A stretch of 48,949 bases of DNA from Kiritimatiellia bacterium (lineage in GTDB: Bacteria > Verrucomicrobiota > Kiritimatiellia > RFP12 > UBA3636), in the NCBI GenBank assembly GCA_017648065.1, contig JAGCJJ010000084.1, positions 1 through 48,949 of the forward strand, given 5' to 3'. Below the pieces are notes generated by a model that was not told the origin of the DNA, searched no databases, and saw only the letters and a list, made by a program, of their open reading frames with translations. The position numbers were made by a program, and so were the translations under genes. Positions 1-13,052 of the stretch are shown here, one piece after another. Within the stretch, counting starts at the first letter, position 1, and every line of letters begins with the position of its first letter.

Positions 1-155
1 CCTGAACTAAACCGAATCTATTCGTTATTCACTATTACCTATTACCTGAACTAAACCGAATCTATTCGTTATTCACTATTACCTATTACCTAATCTATTA
101 CCTATTACCTAATCTATTACCTATTACCTAATCTATTACCTATTACCTAATCTAT
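1..155. repeat. Two-tier short tandem repeat, left window edge
   Basis: A 44-bp unit occurs twice in tandem (1-44 and 45-88). It is followed by a 19-bp unit three times (89-107, 108-126, 127-145) and a partial fourth copy that decays by about 155. The 44-bp unit contains a small inverted repeat (CGAAT, two bases, ATTCG). The words TATTCACTATTACC and CTATTACC are the reverse complements of words that fill 48250-48340. No coding potential is seen. The array may extend beyond the window. Confidence 0.9.
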
Positions 156-176
156 CATACTGTTTTAGGATTAAAG

Positions 177-206
177 TTGAACATTTCAATAGGCATGTGC
201 TATAAT
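177..206 (+). promoter_or_regulatory. Promoter of rarA
   Basis: A -35 box TTGAAC (177-182), an 18-bp spacer and a perfect TATAAT (201-206) preceded by TGC, an extended -10. Transcription would start near 213, giving a leader of about 65 nt before the ATG at 277. It lies just inside the left repeat array, so it is probably the first promoter of the gene block. Confidence 0.75.
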
Positions 207-276
207 AAACCCAAACAAAAGATGATAAAATATATTTTATCAATTGTGACAATAACAACGATTTTACTTTAAGATT

Positions 277-1605
277 ATGCAAGACGATTTCCTGTTCGAC
301 AATTTTAATTCTGAGGCAAATGTAATTGAACACCAGCCTCTGGCTGCTCGCATGCGTCCAAGAAAGCTGGATGACATTGTGGGGCAAGATCATATTGTCG
401 GACCTGGCAAACTATTACGTCGCGTCATTGAAGCAGATCGTCTTTCAAGCATAATATTGTTCGGACCTCCTGGCTGCGGAAAAACCTCAATTGCTGAGGT
501 AATTGCCGGCTCAACAAATCGTCGGTTCCAGCGTGCAAGTGGCGTTACCTCTAATGTTGCCACCCTCCGCAGCATTATGGAAAATGCCCGCCTGATGGGT
601 GGTAAAAAGGGAACAATTCTCTTTGTTGATGAGATTCATCGCTTTAACAAATCGCAGCAGGATGTGCTTCTGCCTTATGTGGAGGATGGCAGCGTGACAC
701 TTATCGGTGCAACAACGCATAACCCACAAATGTTTATCAACACACCTCTGACCTCACGCTCCCTTGTATTTGAGCTAAAACCGATTACAGAGGATGGTAT
801 CATCGCCCTACTGAATCGTGCACTGACAGATCAAGAGCGTGGCTACGGCAATTGCCAAGTTGAAGCAGAGCCAGAAGCAATCGCCCATATTGCAAACATT
901 TGCGAAGGAGATGCTCGCAAAGCACTTAACGCTCTTGAGCTTGCTATCCTAAGTACAGCTCGCGATGACAATAACATTTGCCACATAACAGTAGATGTTG
1001 TCCAAGAGTGCGTCCAAAAGCGTATTATTGCTTATGATCACGATGAGGATGGCCATTACAATACAATTTCTGCATTTATTAAATCAATTCGTGGCTCAGA
1101 CCCACATGCAGCAATGTATTGGCTGACAAAAATGCTTGAGGCTGGTGAAGACCCACGCTTTATTGCTCGTCGCTTAATTATTTCTGCGTCTGAGGATATT
1201 GGCAATGCAGACCCACGTGGCATAACAATTGCGGTATCAGCTATGCATGCAGTTGAATATATTGGCATGCCTGAAGCTGCTATTACTCTTGCCCAAGCCA
1301 CGACATACCTTGCCACAGCACCAAAAAGCAATGCATCATACATGGCACTGCATAAGGCACGCGCCGATATTCAGTCGGGCAGAATCATGCAAGTACCAGA
1401 ACATCTGCGCAATGTGCATGTAAAATCTGTCGGTAAAGAAGCATATGACGAATATAAGTATCCTCACGATTACGAGAACCACTTTACAGCACAAGATTAT
1501 CTTCCTGTAGATTGCGAATACTATACCCCTACCCACATCGGCTATGAGGATACAATTGCCAAGAGAATGGAATGGTGGAAGCAGCAAAAATCTAAGCAAG
1601 GATAG
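277..1605 (+). CDS. rarA: RarA/MgsA-family AAA+ ATPase
   Basis: Cytoplasmic replication-associated recombination protein A, a clamp-loader-like AAA+ ATPase that acts at stalled forks. The 442-residue length is normal for the family. Visible motifs are Walker A GPPGCGKT (residues 63-70), Walker B LFVDEIHRF (115-123), sensor-1 region IGATTHNP (143-150) and the C-terminal tetramerisation/MgsA region (GDARKALNALE; ASEDIGNADP; the PHDYENHF stretch). The family usually has TTENPS after sensor 1, where HNPQ stands here. There is no good Shine-Dalgarno before the ATG. The gene precedes mfd in the same direction with no room for a separate promoter, so the two are likely co-transcribed. Confidence 0.95.
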   Translation: MQDDFLFDNFNSEANVIEHQPLAARMRPRKLDDIVGQDHIVGPGKLLRRVIEADRLSSIILFGPPGCGKTSIAEVIAGSTNRRFQRASGVTSNVATLRSIMENARLMGGKKGTILFVDEIHRFNKSQQDVLLPYVEDGSVTLIGATTHNPQMFINTPLTSRSLVFELKPITEDGIIALLNRALTDQERGYGNCQVEAEPEAIAHIANICEGDARKALNALELAILSTARDDNNICHITVDVVQECVQKRIIAYDHDEDGHYNTISAFIKSIRGSDPHAAMYWLTKMLEAGEDPRFIARRLIISASEDIGNADPRGITIAVSAMHAVEYIGMPEAAITLAQATTYLATAPKSNASYMALHKARADIQSGRIMQVPEHLRNVHVKSVGKEAYDEYKYPHDYENHFTAQDYLPVDCEYYTPTHIGYEDTIAKRMEWWKQQKSKQG

Positions 1606-1635
1606 TTGCTTCATATCAGGCAATGGTTTAATTTT

Positions 1636-4600
1636 ATGAATGCTACATTAGGTACAATGCTTTTTCCAAAGCCAGAGAATTGCAAGGAGCTTACCCTGCC
1701 ACAACAGCGTAAGCTTTCTATTCCTGACCTACCTGGTGCAGCACCTGCATTCTTGGCAAATCACCTTGCCACAAGCACGACTCCAAATTGTATCCTTGTT
1801 GTTTACCCAAACCCAGTTCTTGCTCAGCAATTCCCTACAGATTTTTCTGCTTTCTCAAGATACTCTGCCACATATTTCCCAATGCAAAATGCCATTGAGG
1901 AAAATGGTGAGGAAAATTCTGCGCGCCTTCTGATTGCTCGCGAGCTTGCGGCAATCAATTCAGAGCTTGCAGAGGGGCATTCAAAAGAAGAAATCTATGA
2001 GAAGCACAAAGGACCTTGTGTTTTAAGCACAAGTATCCATGCGATTCTACAGCCAATTCCTGATGTGGAAAAAGCAGAATTAAATTCTTTAATGCTTAAG
2101 CCTGATGAGGATTGCAATCAAGAGGAATTTATCGCATGGATTTTAGAGCATGGATATAAACGCGCTCCTGAAGTTTTTGACAAATGCGTTGTTGCAATCA
2201 AAGGTGGTATCATTGATATTTGGCCACCTACAGAAAAACAGCCATTACGTATTGAATTCTTTGACGATATTGTAGAATCAATCCGTACCTTTGATGCAGA
2301 AACACAGCGCTCCATAAAAAAGATTTTCTCAGCAAACATTATTCCTGCGACAATTCCTCGTCAAAAGAAAAAGCTGCTTGTTGACCTACTCCCAGCCGAT
2401 ACAATCATTCTTTGGGAGGATAGCAATGATATTGACGAAAATTCAAGCAACTACCCTATCCCTGTTGATGCTATTGCTGCTGGACATTCTATTGCCGGAC
2501 TTCGCGAGCGCCTGGACAGACGTAATGACATTTGCGAGCTATTTGCAGGTGATCCACCTCCACCGGGCGTACCAACAGCATCGCTCCCTATTTCTGCAAG
2601 CGGACTTCAAGCTATTGATATTGGACATAGCTCACACAGTATAGACCCAGAGCTAATTTCCAAGCAACGAAATATCATTATTGATTCACTTGCAAAGCAA
2701 TGTGCTGATAAAAAGACAAGCGTACACATCTGCTTGGATACAGAAGGTACACTTGAGCATCTTGCTGCTGAGCTTGGCGACACCCCATTAAAGCTTCAGC
2801 TTGCACCAATTTCTGGTGGATTTTCTTATAAATCAGGAAAACATCGCTACATTTACCTCTCTCAAGCAGATCTCTATGGCCGCTCTAAGCGACCTATCAG
2901 CGATACAAATGCATACGGAGAAAGTGTGCAGCTTTCTTCTCCTAAGCATGGTTCTGCCGCAGAGGCGTCCCTAGGCCTATTCTCGCTTGAACATATTGAG
3001 TATGGCGACCTGATTGTCCATGCAGAGCACGGCATTGGTAAATACATTGGTATTTCAGAAATGCTATTCAATGGAAAGCATTCCGAAGTTATTTGCATTG
3101 AGTATGCAAACAATGAGCGACTCTATGTACCTGTTTCAAAGGCACATCTGGTTTCACGCTACTCCGGCACAGACGAAGCACATATCAGACCTCATTCACT
3201 AAAGAACAAAGGTAAATGGACTAAGGCAAAAGAGGATGCACAACGTGCAATCCAAGAGCTGGCTGTATCTATGCTTACAACGCAGGCAAAGCGCACAGGA
3301 TTACAAGGCCATGCATTTAAGGAATACACGCCTTGGCTGCATGAATTTGAAGCGACCTTCCCATATACAGAAACACAAGGTCAGCTGGAATGTATTGCTG
3401 CAGTAAAGCAAGACATGTACTCATCTCGCCCAATGGACCGCCTCATTTGCGGCGATGCAGGATTTGGTAAAACAGAAATTGCCATCCGTGCAGCATTCAT
3501 CTGTGCAATGCAAGGCAAACAGGTAGCAATACTTGTTCCAACAACCGTTTTGGCACAACAGCACTACGACAGCTTTGTTGAGCGCATGCAAGCATATCCG
3601 CTCAACATTGCATTGCACTCACGCTTTTGCTCACAAAAAGAGCGACACGAGGCTCTTAAAGGACTAGAGAGTGGCGCCGTAGATATTATTATTGGTACAC
3701 ACGGCATTATCCAGCAAAATGTTAAGTTCAAAGATTTAGGTCTGGTCATCATTGATGAAGAGCAGCGTTTTGGAGTGCGCCACAAAGAATTTTTGAAGTC
3801 AATCAAGACACTTGTAGATGTAATCACACTCTCCGCTACACCAATTCCACGCACCCTATATCTCGGACTATCAGGTGCACGTGATATGTCGCTACTGCAA
3901 TCACCACCTAAGGAGCGACAAGCCACCGAAACAAAGGTAGTGCGTCAAACCGATGAGGTAATTACAACAGCAATCCGGAATGAGCTTTCACGTGGTGGCC
4001 AGGTGTTCTATTTACACAACCGAGTAATGTCTATTGGCATTATCTGCAAACGCATTCAGCAGCTTGTTCCTGAGGCTCGTGTATGTGTAGCGCATGGACA
4101 AATGCACCCAAGCGAAATTGAGGCACGAATCCGTGCCTTCTCTGAGGGTGAATTTGATATTCTTCTCTCAACAACCATTATTGAGAATGGAATAGACATT
4201 CCTCGTGCAAATACAATTATTATTGATCGTGCAGATCGCTTTGGCATTGCAGACCTATATCAGCTTCGTGGCAGAGTCGGCCGTGGCACAGTCAAGGGCT
4301 ATGCATATCTCTTAATTCCTGAGCAGGGGCAAATAGATTCAGATGCCCGCAAACGCCTCAAGGCATTGCGTCAGCACTCAGAGCTGGGGTCAGGATTAAA
4401 TTTGGCAATGCGCGATTTAAGTATTCGTGGAGCAGGAAATTTGCTAGGTGCAGAGCAAAGCGGTCATATTTCAGCAATGGGCTTCACCTTATATTGCCAG
4501 CTATTGCGTCAAGCAATTGCTGATTTGAATGGCGAGAAATTGCCAGCTGCACCAACGGTTTCAATTAATTTGCCATTCCTTAATACATCGCCAACAAATC

Positions 4601-4983
4601 ATAGCGAACAGGATGGTGCTACCCTGCCTTATGATTACATTACGGACGACTATCAACGCATCAACTTCTATCGTCGTTTAGCAGAATGCTATTCCGAAGA
4701 GCAGCTAGAACAAATTAAGCTCGACACAATAGACCGTTTTGGCAAGCTACCAAAACCTGCTGCGCGTTTATTTATGGTTACATCAATTAAGCTACTTGCA
4801 AGCAAATACAAAATAGACAGTATTACCTATGCAAATGGCGAGCTAAGCATTTATAAGCATGGCATCACATATCGCACAGGTAATTACAAGTTGCCACGCC
4901 CATCAGGCAAAACTCCTGATGCGCTATTAACCTCAATTAAAAACCTTGTAAAATGCGCAGGAAATGCCTTTGAAAAAGCATAA
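1636..4983 (+). CDS. mfd: Transcription-repair coupling factor Mfd
   Basis: A large SF2 translocase that removes RNA polymerase stalled at lesions and recruits UvrA. The start is taken as the ATG at 1636 (1115 residues); the frame is open back to 1606, directly after the rarA stop, but only through a TTG. Domains in order: N-terminal UvrB-like modules (about 1-400), the CarD/RID polymerase-interaction domain (about 454-515, with HAEHGIGKYIG), DEAD translocase with Walker A GDAGFGKTE (about 605-613) and DEEQRFG (about 706-712), helicase C domain (LLSTTIIENGIDIPRAN; QLRGRVGRG), and a C-terminal TRCF domain. Length is slightly below the usual 1150. A UvrA homologue is encoded at 36876-39326. Confidence 0.96.
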   Translation: MNATLGTMLFPKPENCKELTLPQQRKLSIPDLPGAAPAFLANHLATSTTPNCILVVYPNPVLAQQFPTDFSAFSRYSATYFPMQNAIEENGEENSARLLIARELAAINSELAEGHSKEEIYEKHKGPCVLSTSIHAILQPIPDVEKAELNSLMLKPDEDCNQEEFIAWILEHGYKRAPEVFDKCVVAIKGGIIDIWPPTEKQPLRIEFFDDIVESIRTFDAETQRSIKKIFSANIIPATIPRQKKKLLVDLLPADTIILWEDSNDIDENSSNYPIPVDAIAAGHSIAGLRERLDRRNDICELFAGDPPPPGVPTASLPISASGLQAIDIGHSSHSIDPELISKQRNIIIDSLAKQCADKKTSVHICLDTEGTLEHLAAELGDTPLKLQLAPISGGFSYKSGKHRYIYLSQADLYGRSKRPISDTNAYGESVQLSSPKHGSAAEASLGLFSLEHIEYGDLIVHAEHGIGKYIGISEMLFNGKHSEVICIEYANNERLYVPVSKAHLVSRYSGTDEAHIRPHSLKNKGKWTKAKEDAQRAIQELAVSMLTTQAKRTGLQGHAFKEYTPWLHEFEATFPYTETQGQLECIAAVKQDMYSSRPMDRLICGDAGFGKTEIAIRAAFICAMQGKQVAILVPTTVLAQQHYDSFVERMQAYPLNIALHSRFCSQKERHEALKGLESGAVDIIIGTHGIIQQNVKFKDLGLVIIDEEQRFGVRHKEFLKSIKTLVDVITLSATPIPRTLYLGLSGARDMSLLQSPPKERQATETKVVRQTDEVITTAIRNELSRGGQVFYLHNRVMSIGIICKRIQQLVPEARVCVAHGQMHPSEIEARIRAFSEGEFDILLSTTIIENGIDIPRANTIIIDRADRFGIADLYQLRGRVGRGTVKGYAYLLIPEQGQIDSDARKRLKALRQHSELGSGLNLAMRDLSIRGAGNLLGAEQSGHISAMGFTLYCQLLRQAIADLNGEKLPAAPTVSINLPFLNTSPTNHSEQDGATLPYDYITDDYQRINFYRRLAECYSEEQLEQIKLDTIDRFGKLPKPAARLFMVTSIKLLASKYKIDSITYANGELSIYKHGITYRTGNYKLPRPSGKTPDALLTSIKNLVKCAGNAFEKA
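1693..1702 (-). repeat. GTGGCAGGGT dispersed word
   Basis: Exact GTGGCAGGGT on the minus strand inside mfd, where the sense codons read Thr-Leu-Pro-Gln. It belongs to the dispersed word described in the findings. Confidence 0.6.
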
Positions 4984-5062
4984 CTTAAACCCACACTGGT
5001 ATTCATCATTATAAACTACGTATGGCACAGTGCTCGAATGAAAAATGAAACAATCTTCGTTG

Positions 5063-6568
5063 TTACTTAACGATTAATAATGAACATAATGGAAGTAGTG
5101 GCTCAAGAGCACCTATGTAGCGTGGATACTCATTATTTTCTCCTCTCCATGAATTCTGGCGGACCCACTGATTATCATCCAAGCGTAAACGATAAAAATC
5201 CTTATTTGTTGGATCTGTTGTATTAACAAATTTTGGAATACCTGTTAAATCAAAATTATCCTGAATAACAACTCCACAATCTACGCCTTCTTCATACTCA
5301 AGTTTATACCATGAGTTTGTTGTTGCATCTCCTGTCAGGAATGTATCATACATAAGAGCGTTATTTCTAATAAAAGAGCCTAACTTGTAGCTTGTTGTGT
5401 AATCCTTATAAAACTTTTGCCCAAGAACCGACCCCTCATACTCGCGGATAAGCTCACCTCCTTCACTAAGTAATATAATATTATTATGGATTTCCGGTGT
5501 CCATACGTCTGCATCTTCATTTCCTTTGAGACGACGCCTAGTTATAAATGCTCTATCAGCTCCTACAATCGTATTATGATGTATCTTTACATCCTGAGTA
5601 AAAGAACCTCCATACATTCCTCCATGGACTAACAAATAATATGGCATAGTCCCCCATTTAGAATCGTAATCATCACGAATTATGCGATTATATGTTATTT
5701 CTGCATTTACAGGATAATAATTTCCTCCTTTTGAAAATAATGCAGCAACATAGTCCTCATTTTCTTTTTGTCCAGAAGAAAGACAATTGTAGAATATATT
5801 GGAAACAACGCAAATAGACGTTCTGACTTTATTTGATCCTGTTGCAAATCTGTTTGCTAGCTCAAAATAACAATTTTTTGCTGTTAGCAATCCATCGCAA
5901 CAAGTTATTGGTGTGTTATAATCTCGATAACAATCTGTATACACAAATGCGCAACGATTAAATACCATATCACGGCTAGGTGATTTATCGATATCTATTC
6001 CTGAAATTGGTGTTGATGAGGCAGAATATCCAGCTGTTGAACTCATATAAAAATACGAATTCTCTACACAAAAATTGGTATTGGTAACAACAATTAAATT
6101 ATCTCCACCATAATTTTGTTGCTTAAAGGATTTCCCTCCAAAATCAAAATAAACACCAGAAATTTTCATATTAGCGCCATTAACTGTAAATGGCCTATCT
6201 GTCTTTTGATCTTCTTCAAAGGAATTTTTAGCATATCCATCAGGAATAAACACTTTTGCCATTTTGTTGGTTTCATACCAATCAGTAGCTTCTCCATCAT
6301 TAGTGTAACCACGTAAATGTAAATTATCAGGATTAAAAACTACAGCTGATACATCTGTCTCAAAAACATAAGAAACCTCATCAGAGCCATAAAGCCAAAT
6401 GGTATCTCCTTCTTGAGCTACATTTGCAGCAGATTGAATTGTTGTAAATGGAGCGGCCTTTGATCCTGTACTTACTCCATTAAAGGATGAATTTACATAA
6501 ATATCGCCAGCGATAAGGCTTGCACCTAGAACTGGTAAAGACATCAAAAAATATTTTGTCAAATTCAT
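5063..6568 (-). CDS. Secreted right-handed beta-helix (DUF1565-like) protein
   Basis: 501 residues from the ATG at 6568, chosen because a strong GGAGGTG Shine-Dalgarno lies just upstream; the frame is open to 6631 without one. The N-terminus is a signal peptide (Lys, then a hydrophobic stretch ending in ASLIAG). The mature protein opens with IYVNSSFNG...GSKAAPFTTIQSAANVAQEGDTI, the usual start of DUF1565/pectate-lyase-like helices. Repeated N-rich rungs follow (FCVENSYFYM, FNRCAFVYTDC, KIHHNTIVG, IHNNIILLS). This fold commonly carries polysaccharide lyase or glycosidase activity, but no catalytic set is identifiable and the substrate is unknown. It is convergent with mfd (79-bp gap) and downstream of lacZ, separated by a terminator. 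Confidence 0.8.
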   Translation of the reverse strand: MNLTKYFLMSLPVLGASLIAGDIYVNSSFNGVSTGSKAAPFTTIQSAANVAQEGDTIWLYGSDEVSYVFETDVSAVVFNPDNLHLRGYTNDGEATDWYETNKMAKVFIPDGYAKNSFEEDQKTDRPFTVNGANMKISGVYFDFGGKSFKQQNYGGDNLIVVTNTNFCVENSYFYMSSTAGYSASSTPISGIDIDKSPSRDMVFNRCAFVYTDCYRDYNTPITCCDGLLTAKNCYFELANRFATGSNKVRTSICVVSNIFYNCLSSGQKENEDYVAALFSKGGNYYPVNAEITYNRIIRDDYDSKWGTMPYYLLVHGGMYGGSFTQDVKIHHNTIVGADRAFITRRRLKGNEDADVWTPEIHNNIILLSEGGELIREYEGSVLGQKFYKDYTTSYKLGSFIRNNALMYDTFLTGDATTNSWYKLEYEEGVDCGVVIQDNFDLTGIPKFVNTTDPTNKDFYRLRLDDNQWVRQNSWRGENNEYPRYIGALEPLLPLCSLLIVK

Positions 6569-6875
6569 GATACACCTCCAATACGTAAGTTTATAAATAT
6601 CCTCAAATTTAGTAATAAAACCTTTTCCCAAGTTATTACAATATTTCTCTTTTAAATTTTTTTATTCAAGGACATAATCACCTAAATGCATAAATTTTAT
6701 GACTTTGTCGTATTAGCCAGTTGCATTTACTTTGTCTAGTGACTATCAATAAAACAAAACAGATATAATGAAAACTGGCGTACGATTCTCTGAAAGTAAA
6801 ATTTTCCTAGAACAGGAGTAAAGCACTCCTTATACAACAAAAAAGGCGCCCCGAAGGACGCCTTTTTGTTAGCCA
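6569..6875. other. Intergenic region, beta-helix gene to lacZ
   Basis: About 300 AT-rich bases containing the leader of the beta-helix gene (Shine-Dalgarno GGAGGTG near 6571-6580) and the lacZ terminator at 6836-6870. No clear -35/-10 pair of the kind seen elsewhere in the window was found for the beta-helix gene, and no small ORF is convincing. Confidence 0.6.
6836..6870 (-). terminator. Intrinsic terminator after lacZ
   Basis: A hairpin with arms AAAAAGGCG and CGCCTTTTT around a short CCCGAAGG-type loop, flanked by A/T runs on both sides. It sits directly after the lacZ stop at 6876. On the minus strand the stem ends in a T run, as expected for lacZ termination. It could work in both directions. 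Confidence 0.85.
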
Positions 6876-10142
<3,267 letters not shown>

Positions 10143-10204
10143 TTAAAGAAAAGACTCTTTAGGCCCAAATTCAGAAATTAGAAAACCAAATTCAGAAAAA
10201 ATTA

Positions 10205-10232
10205 GGGCGTGTGCTAAATTTTAGCCACGCCC
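10205..10232 (-). terminator. Intrinsic terminator after yidC
   Basis: Arms GGGCGTG (10205-10211) and CACGCCC (10226-10232), with an inner GCTAAA/TTTAGC extension, 13 bp from the yidC stop. On the minus strand it is followed by TAATTTTTT. A T run also lies on the plus-strand side. Confidence 0.85.
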
Positions 10233-10245
10233 CATTTTTTATTTA

Positions 10246-12105
10246 TTATTTCTTGCCTCTGCGCATTTGACGAGTCTCACGTGGAGGAGCAATAATTTCA
10301 ACCCCGTCTTGTGTCTTTGCAACTGGGTGACGCTTGTTGTACCAAAGCATACCAACAATTGCTAGCACCTGAGATACTGTCCAGTATAATGTCAATGCTG
10401 ATGGCAATGAATAGAACATTACAAGCATCATTACAGGCATCATAATTGTCATCATCTTGCGCTGTGCAGGATCTCCTGAGGAAGGAGTCAATGATGTCTG
10501 TAAGCCCATTGTAACAGCCATCAAAATTGGTAGAATATTAACACCAAATCCTAATGTATCACGGAAGAGATTTTCTGGAGAAGATAGGTCTGAAATCCAG
10601 AGGAAACTCTCAAAGCGAAGCTCGATAGATGAACGCAAAATTGTGAACAATGCAACAAAGATTGGCAACTGAATTAGCATTGGCAAGCAGCTTGACAATG
10701 GATTAATCTTATGCTCTCCATATACACGCATTGTTTCTTGCTGACGCTGCTGTGGATCATCCTTATACTTTTCATTGATTTCTTTAATCAAAGGCTGAAT
10801 CTCTTGCATCTTGCGCATGCTAGCAGCACTCTTTCTATTGATAGGATAAAGCACTAAGCGAACAATTATTGTTAGCAAGATAATTGCAACACCATAACCC
10901 AAAGGAATTACGCGAGCAATAAAATTCAAGAAATCAAGCAACCATACACAGAAGAACTCCCATGTACCAAAGCTCATAATATCAATTGTATCCTCACCAA
11001 GATTACGTAACTCAGACATCTTACGAGGACCTACATAGTAAGTGAAGCTCTGCTCTACTGAGCCATTTGCAGGCACTGCAGCTGCCTTGAATAGAATTGC
11101 TGCGGCAGCTGAATCAGGAACAAACATACCATTTGCTGTCTGCTGGCGTGTAGCAAATAGCTTTGCTCCTGCTCCATTTTCATTTGCTGGAGAAAGGAAC
11201 TGAACAAAGAAACGGTCACGAACAGTAATCCAATCAACATCAATAGCATCTGTTCTCTCTGCCCATAGAGGAGAATTATAAGCAACCTTTGGTGCAGAAC
11301 AACCAGAAAGGCAACCACCACCAACTCCACCAAATAGCTCAGCCATTTCATTGACGCCACAAACATTCACATCAAAATCATTCTTACCAGGCATGCTAGA
11401 GCGACAATCAAGAGCGATATCAGCCATTGCAGTTGCATCGCCACCAATTAGCTTCATAGCACCTAGAGAAACATAGTAATCTGGCTTAGCATATGCTGCC
11501 TCAGTAGAATTTTCAAAGCGAATAGATGTTTGAACATTATAACCTTCTACTGGAAGTGTAAATGTCTTAACAATCTTTACACCATTTGTATTCATTGATG
11601 TTGCAACAACAACATTTGAAGCAATCTGCTCTAGCTTATAATCATCATATTCCTTATTATAGCCTTCACCTAGCTCTACAAGCATTGCTGGCTTTTCTGA
11701 GAAATCAAGAACAATTGGATCCTCTGAATCTTTTTCCTTTTTGTAATCATTGATTACTACGCTCTCAATTGCACCGCCCTTTGATGAGAAGGTATAAGCA
11801 ACATTATTGTCTCCCTTAACAAGAAGAACTTCCTTTGGAAGCAATGTTCTTTCTATTGCTTGCACTGGAGCACTTGAAAGTGTTGAAGCAACTGTTTCAA
11901 CTTCATTAGTAGAAGCAACATCACTTGACTGCTCTACTGCTTCTGCCTGTTGCTGAGCAGCTAATTGCTCAGCATACTCTGGATGATCCTTTAGATATTG
12001 ATTGTATTCTTCTTGAGCCTTTTTATTTTGCTGATATGAGTTATAAAAAGACCAACCTAAAGCGAGAACTAAAATTAAAACTATTAGCTTTTCTTTTTTA
12101 TTCAT
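10246..12105 (-). CDS. yidC: Membrane protein insertase YidC
   Basis: Inserts and folds inner-membrane proteins, alone or with SecYEG. At 619 residues it is a Gram-negative type: N-terminal TM ([15 protein letters not shown]), a Q/E-rich linker, a large periplasmic beta-sandwich domain (about 95-360), then the conserved five-TM core ([40 protein letters not shown]) and a basic tail. An unusual Gly/Cys stretch ([13 protein letters not shown]) sits inside the periplasmic domain. The start overlaps the end of yidD by 8 nt. It is the last gene of the rpmH-rnpA-yidD-yidC unit and is followed by a strong terminator. Confidence 0.96.
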   Translation of the reverse strand: MNKKEKLIVLILVLALGWSFYNSYQQNKKAQEEYNQYLKDHPEYAEQLAAQQQAEAVEQSSDVASTNEVETVASTLSSAPVQAIERTLLPKEVLLVKGDNNVAYTFSSKGGAIESVVINDYKKEKDSEDPIVLDFSEKPAMLVELGEGYNKEYDDYKLEQIASNVVVATSMNTNGVKIVKTFTLPVEGYNVQTSIRFENSTEAAYAKPDYYVSLGAMKLIGGDATAMADIALDCRSSMPGKNDFDVNVCGVNEMAELFGGVGGGCLSGCSAPKVAYNSPLWAERTDAIDVDWITVRDRFFVQFLSPANENGAGAKLFATRQQTANGMFVPDSAAAAILFKAAAVPANGSVEQSFTYYVGPRKMSELRNLGEDTIDIMSFGTWEFFCVWLLDFLNFIARVIPLGYGVAIILLTIIVRLVLYPINRKSAASMRKMQEIQPLIKEINEKYKDDPQQRQQETMRVYGEHKINPLSSCLPMLIQLPIFVALFTILRSSIELRFESFLWISDLSSPENLFRDTLGFGVNILPILMAVTMGLQTSLTPSSGDPAQRKMMTIMMPVMMLVMFYSLPSALTLYWTVSQVLAIVGMLWYNKRHPVAKTQDGVEIIAPPRETRQMRRGKK

Positions 12106-12394
12106 CTTTATTTTCTTCCTTAATTAAATCATCATTCACTTTTTCGCAAGGTCTAGGTATTTTACCAAAAAAACCTGGCCATTGAAGTGGAACTGGGTCA
12201 TAACCATGAGGGCCAAATGGTCGACATCTCAATAATCTTCTAATAATTAACCAAGTCCCTTTAATAAATCCATACTGTTGAAGAGCCTCAATCCCATAGG
12301 TTGAGCAAGTCGGATAAAATCTGCAACTAGCTCCAAGTATAGGAGAAAGGACAACCTTGTACATTCTAATTAGAAGAATTGCAAGCCACTTCAT
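12098..12394 (-). CDS. yidD: Membrane protein insertion efficiency factor YidD
   Basis: A small membrane-associated protein that assists YidC-dependent insertion. 98 residues from the ATG at 12394, chosen because GAGGAG lies just upstream; an in-frame TTG at 12412 gives a longer version. The family core is present: a basic amphipathic N-terminus ([20 protein letters not shown]), the cysteine pair in [15 protein letters not shown], and [14 protein letters not shown]. It overlaps rnpA upstream by 29 nt and yidC downstream by 8 nt, which implies translational coupling. Confidence 0.95.
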   Translation of the reverse strand: MKWLAILLIRMYKVVLSPILGASCRFYPTCSTYGIEALQQYGFIKGTWLIIRRLLRCRPFGPHGYDPVPLQWPGFFGKIPRPCEKVNDDLIKEENKDE

Positions 12395-12824
12395 TTCGTT
12401 TCTCCTCAGCAATATGCTGCTTTTTGAATAGGGCTAACATTTCCTTTTGTACTTGTTGCTGTTTTTGCTCTAAAATCGAACGACGTGCAATCACAACAAT
12501 ATCCCATGGTTTAGACTTATCAAGCATAGGCTGAAGTAATCTAAAAGATTCACGGATAAGGCGTTTTGCACGGTTGCGTTCAACTGCATCATGAAAGGTG
12601 CGCTTTGTAGCAACGACACCTATTCGGAAACTTGCTTCTGATTCCTTATTTACCCAAAGGGTAATAAACCTCCCAAAGGATTGTCTTCCAACCTCAAATA
12701 TATGCTGAAAATCTTCATGTTTACGCAAATGACTTGCTTTACGAAAACGCAAACTGCAATGCGAAAGCACTTGCTCCGCATTGCAGATCTCGGCACACAT
12801 TTCTTTGAGTGGCATTAAAGGCAT
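12366..12824 (-). CDS. rnpA: Ribonuclease P protein component
   Basis: Basic protein subunit of RNase P, which matures tRNA 5' ends. The RNR signature is clear ([13 protein letters not shown]), preceded by the [10 protein letters not shown] strand. The upstream ATG at 12824 lies 3 bp after the rpmH stop and gives 152 residues; internal ATGs at 12815 and 12800 are alternatives, since homology only begins around [11 protein letters not shown]. No good Shine-Dalgarno distinguishes them, so the start is uncertain. The C-terminus extends past the usual end (a Gln/Lys-rich helix) and overlaps yidD by 29 nt. Confidence 0.93.
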   Translation of the reverse strand: MPLMPLKEMCAEICNAEQVLSHCSLRFRKASHLRKHEDFQHIFEVGRQSFGRFITLWVNKESEASFRIGVVATKRTFHDAVERNRAKRLIRESFRLLQPMLDKSKPWDIVVIARRSILEQKQQQVQKEMLALFKKQHIAEEKRNEVACNSSN

Positions 12825-12827
12825 ATA

Positions 12828-12965
12828 TTATGCCTGTACTAGATTTACGCGGCCCTTCTGACGGCGACGACGCAATACCTTGCGACCATCAGCTGTTGCC
12901 ATGCGTGCGCGAAAACCCACCTTGCGGGCGCGCTTAATTTTAGATGGCTGATAAAGTTGTTTCAT
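12828..12965 (-). CDS. rpmH: 50S ribosomal protein L34
   Basis: A 45-residue ribosomal protein beginning [20 protein letters not shown] and containing the L34 signature [19 protein letters not shown]. The family commonly reads KRTYQPS at the start and M.T..GR.VL.RRR later, so the match is direct. It is the first gene of the rpmH-rnpA-yidD-yidC unit, with a promoter about 50 bp upstream. The Gly/Arg/Lys-rich stretch is more GC-rich than its surroundings, as expected for a conserved ribosomal protein. Confidence 0.97.
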   Translation of the reverse strand: MKQLYQPSKIKRARKVGFRARMATADGRKVLRRRRQKGRVNLVQA

Positions 12966-13023
12966 TGTATTATTCCTAATTTCTATAAGTGGGTGAAAAC
13001 CTTTTAGTTCAAATGAAGTCCAT

Positions 13024-13052
13024 AAAGTACTAAAAATTCGTTAAAAAGTCAA
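13024..13052 (-). promoter_or_regulatory. Promoter of rpmH operon
   Basis: Minus strand: TTGACT (13047-13052), 17-bp spacer, TACTTT (13024-13029). The predicted leader to the rpmH ATG is about 50 nt. The -10 is imperfect, but the position relative to a highly expressed gene is right. Confidence 0.65.

Noticed and set aside
136..393. 85-residue minus-strand ORF across the left repeat edge and the rarA start
   Set aside because: It overlaps the rarA promoter and start, is low-complexity and has no recognisable domain or ribosome site.
3564..3926. 120-residue antisense ORF in mfd
   Set aside because: A shadow of the well-supported mfd frame, with no domain of its own. The same applies to antisense ORFs in lacZ (7636-7959), the phosphorylase gene (39814-40200) and uvrA (37564-37926).
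11290..11345. Lipobox-like LSGC in YidC as a sign of a lipoprotein
   Set aside because: It is internal to the periplasmic domain, far from any signal peptide.
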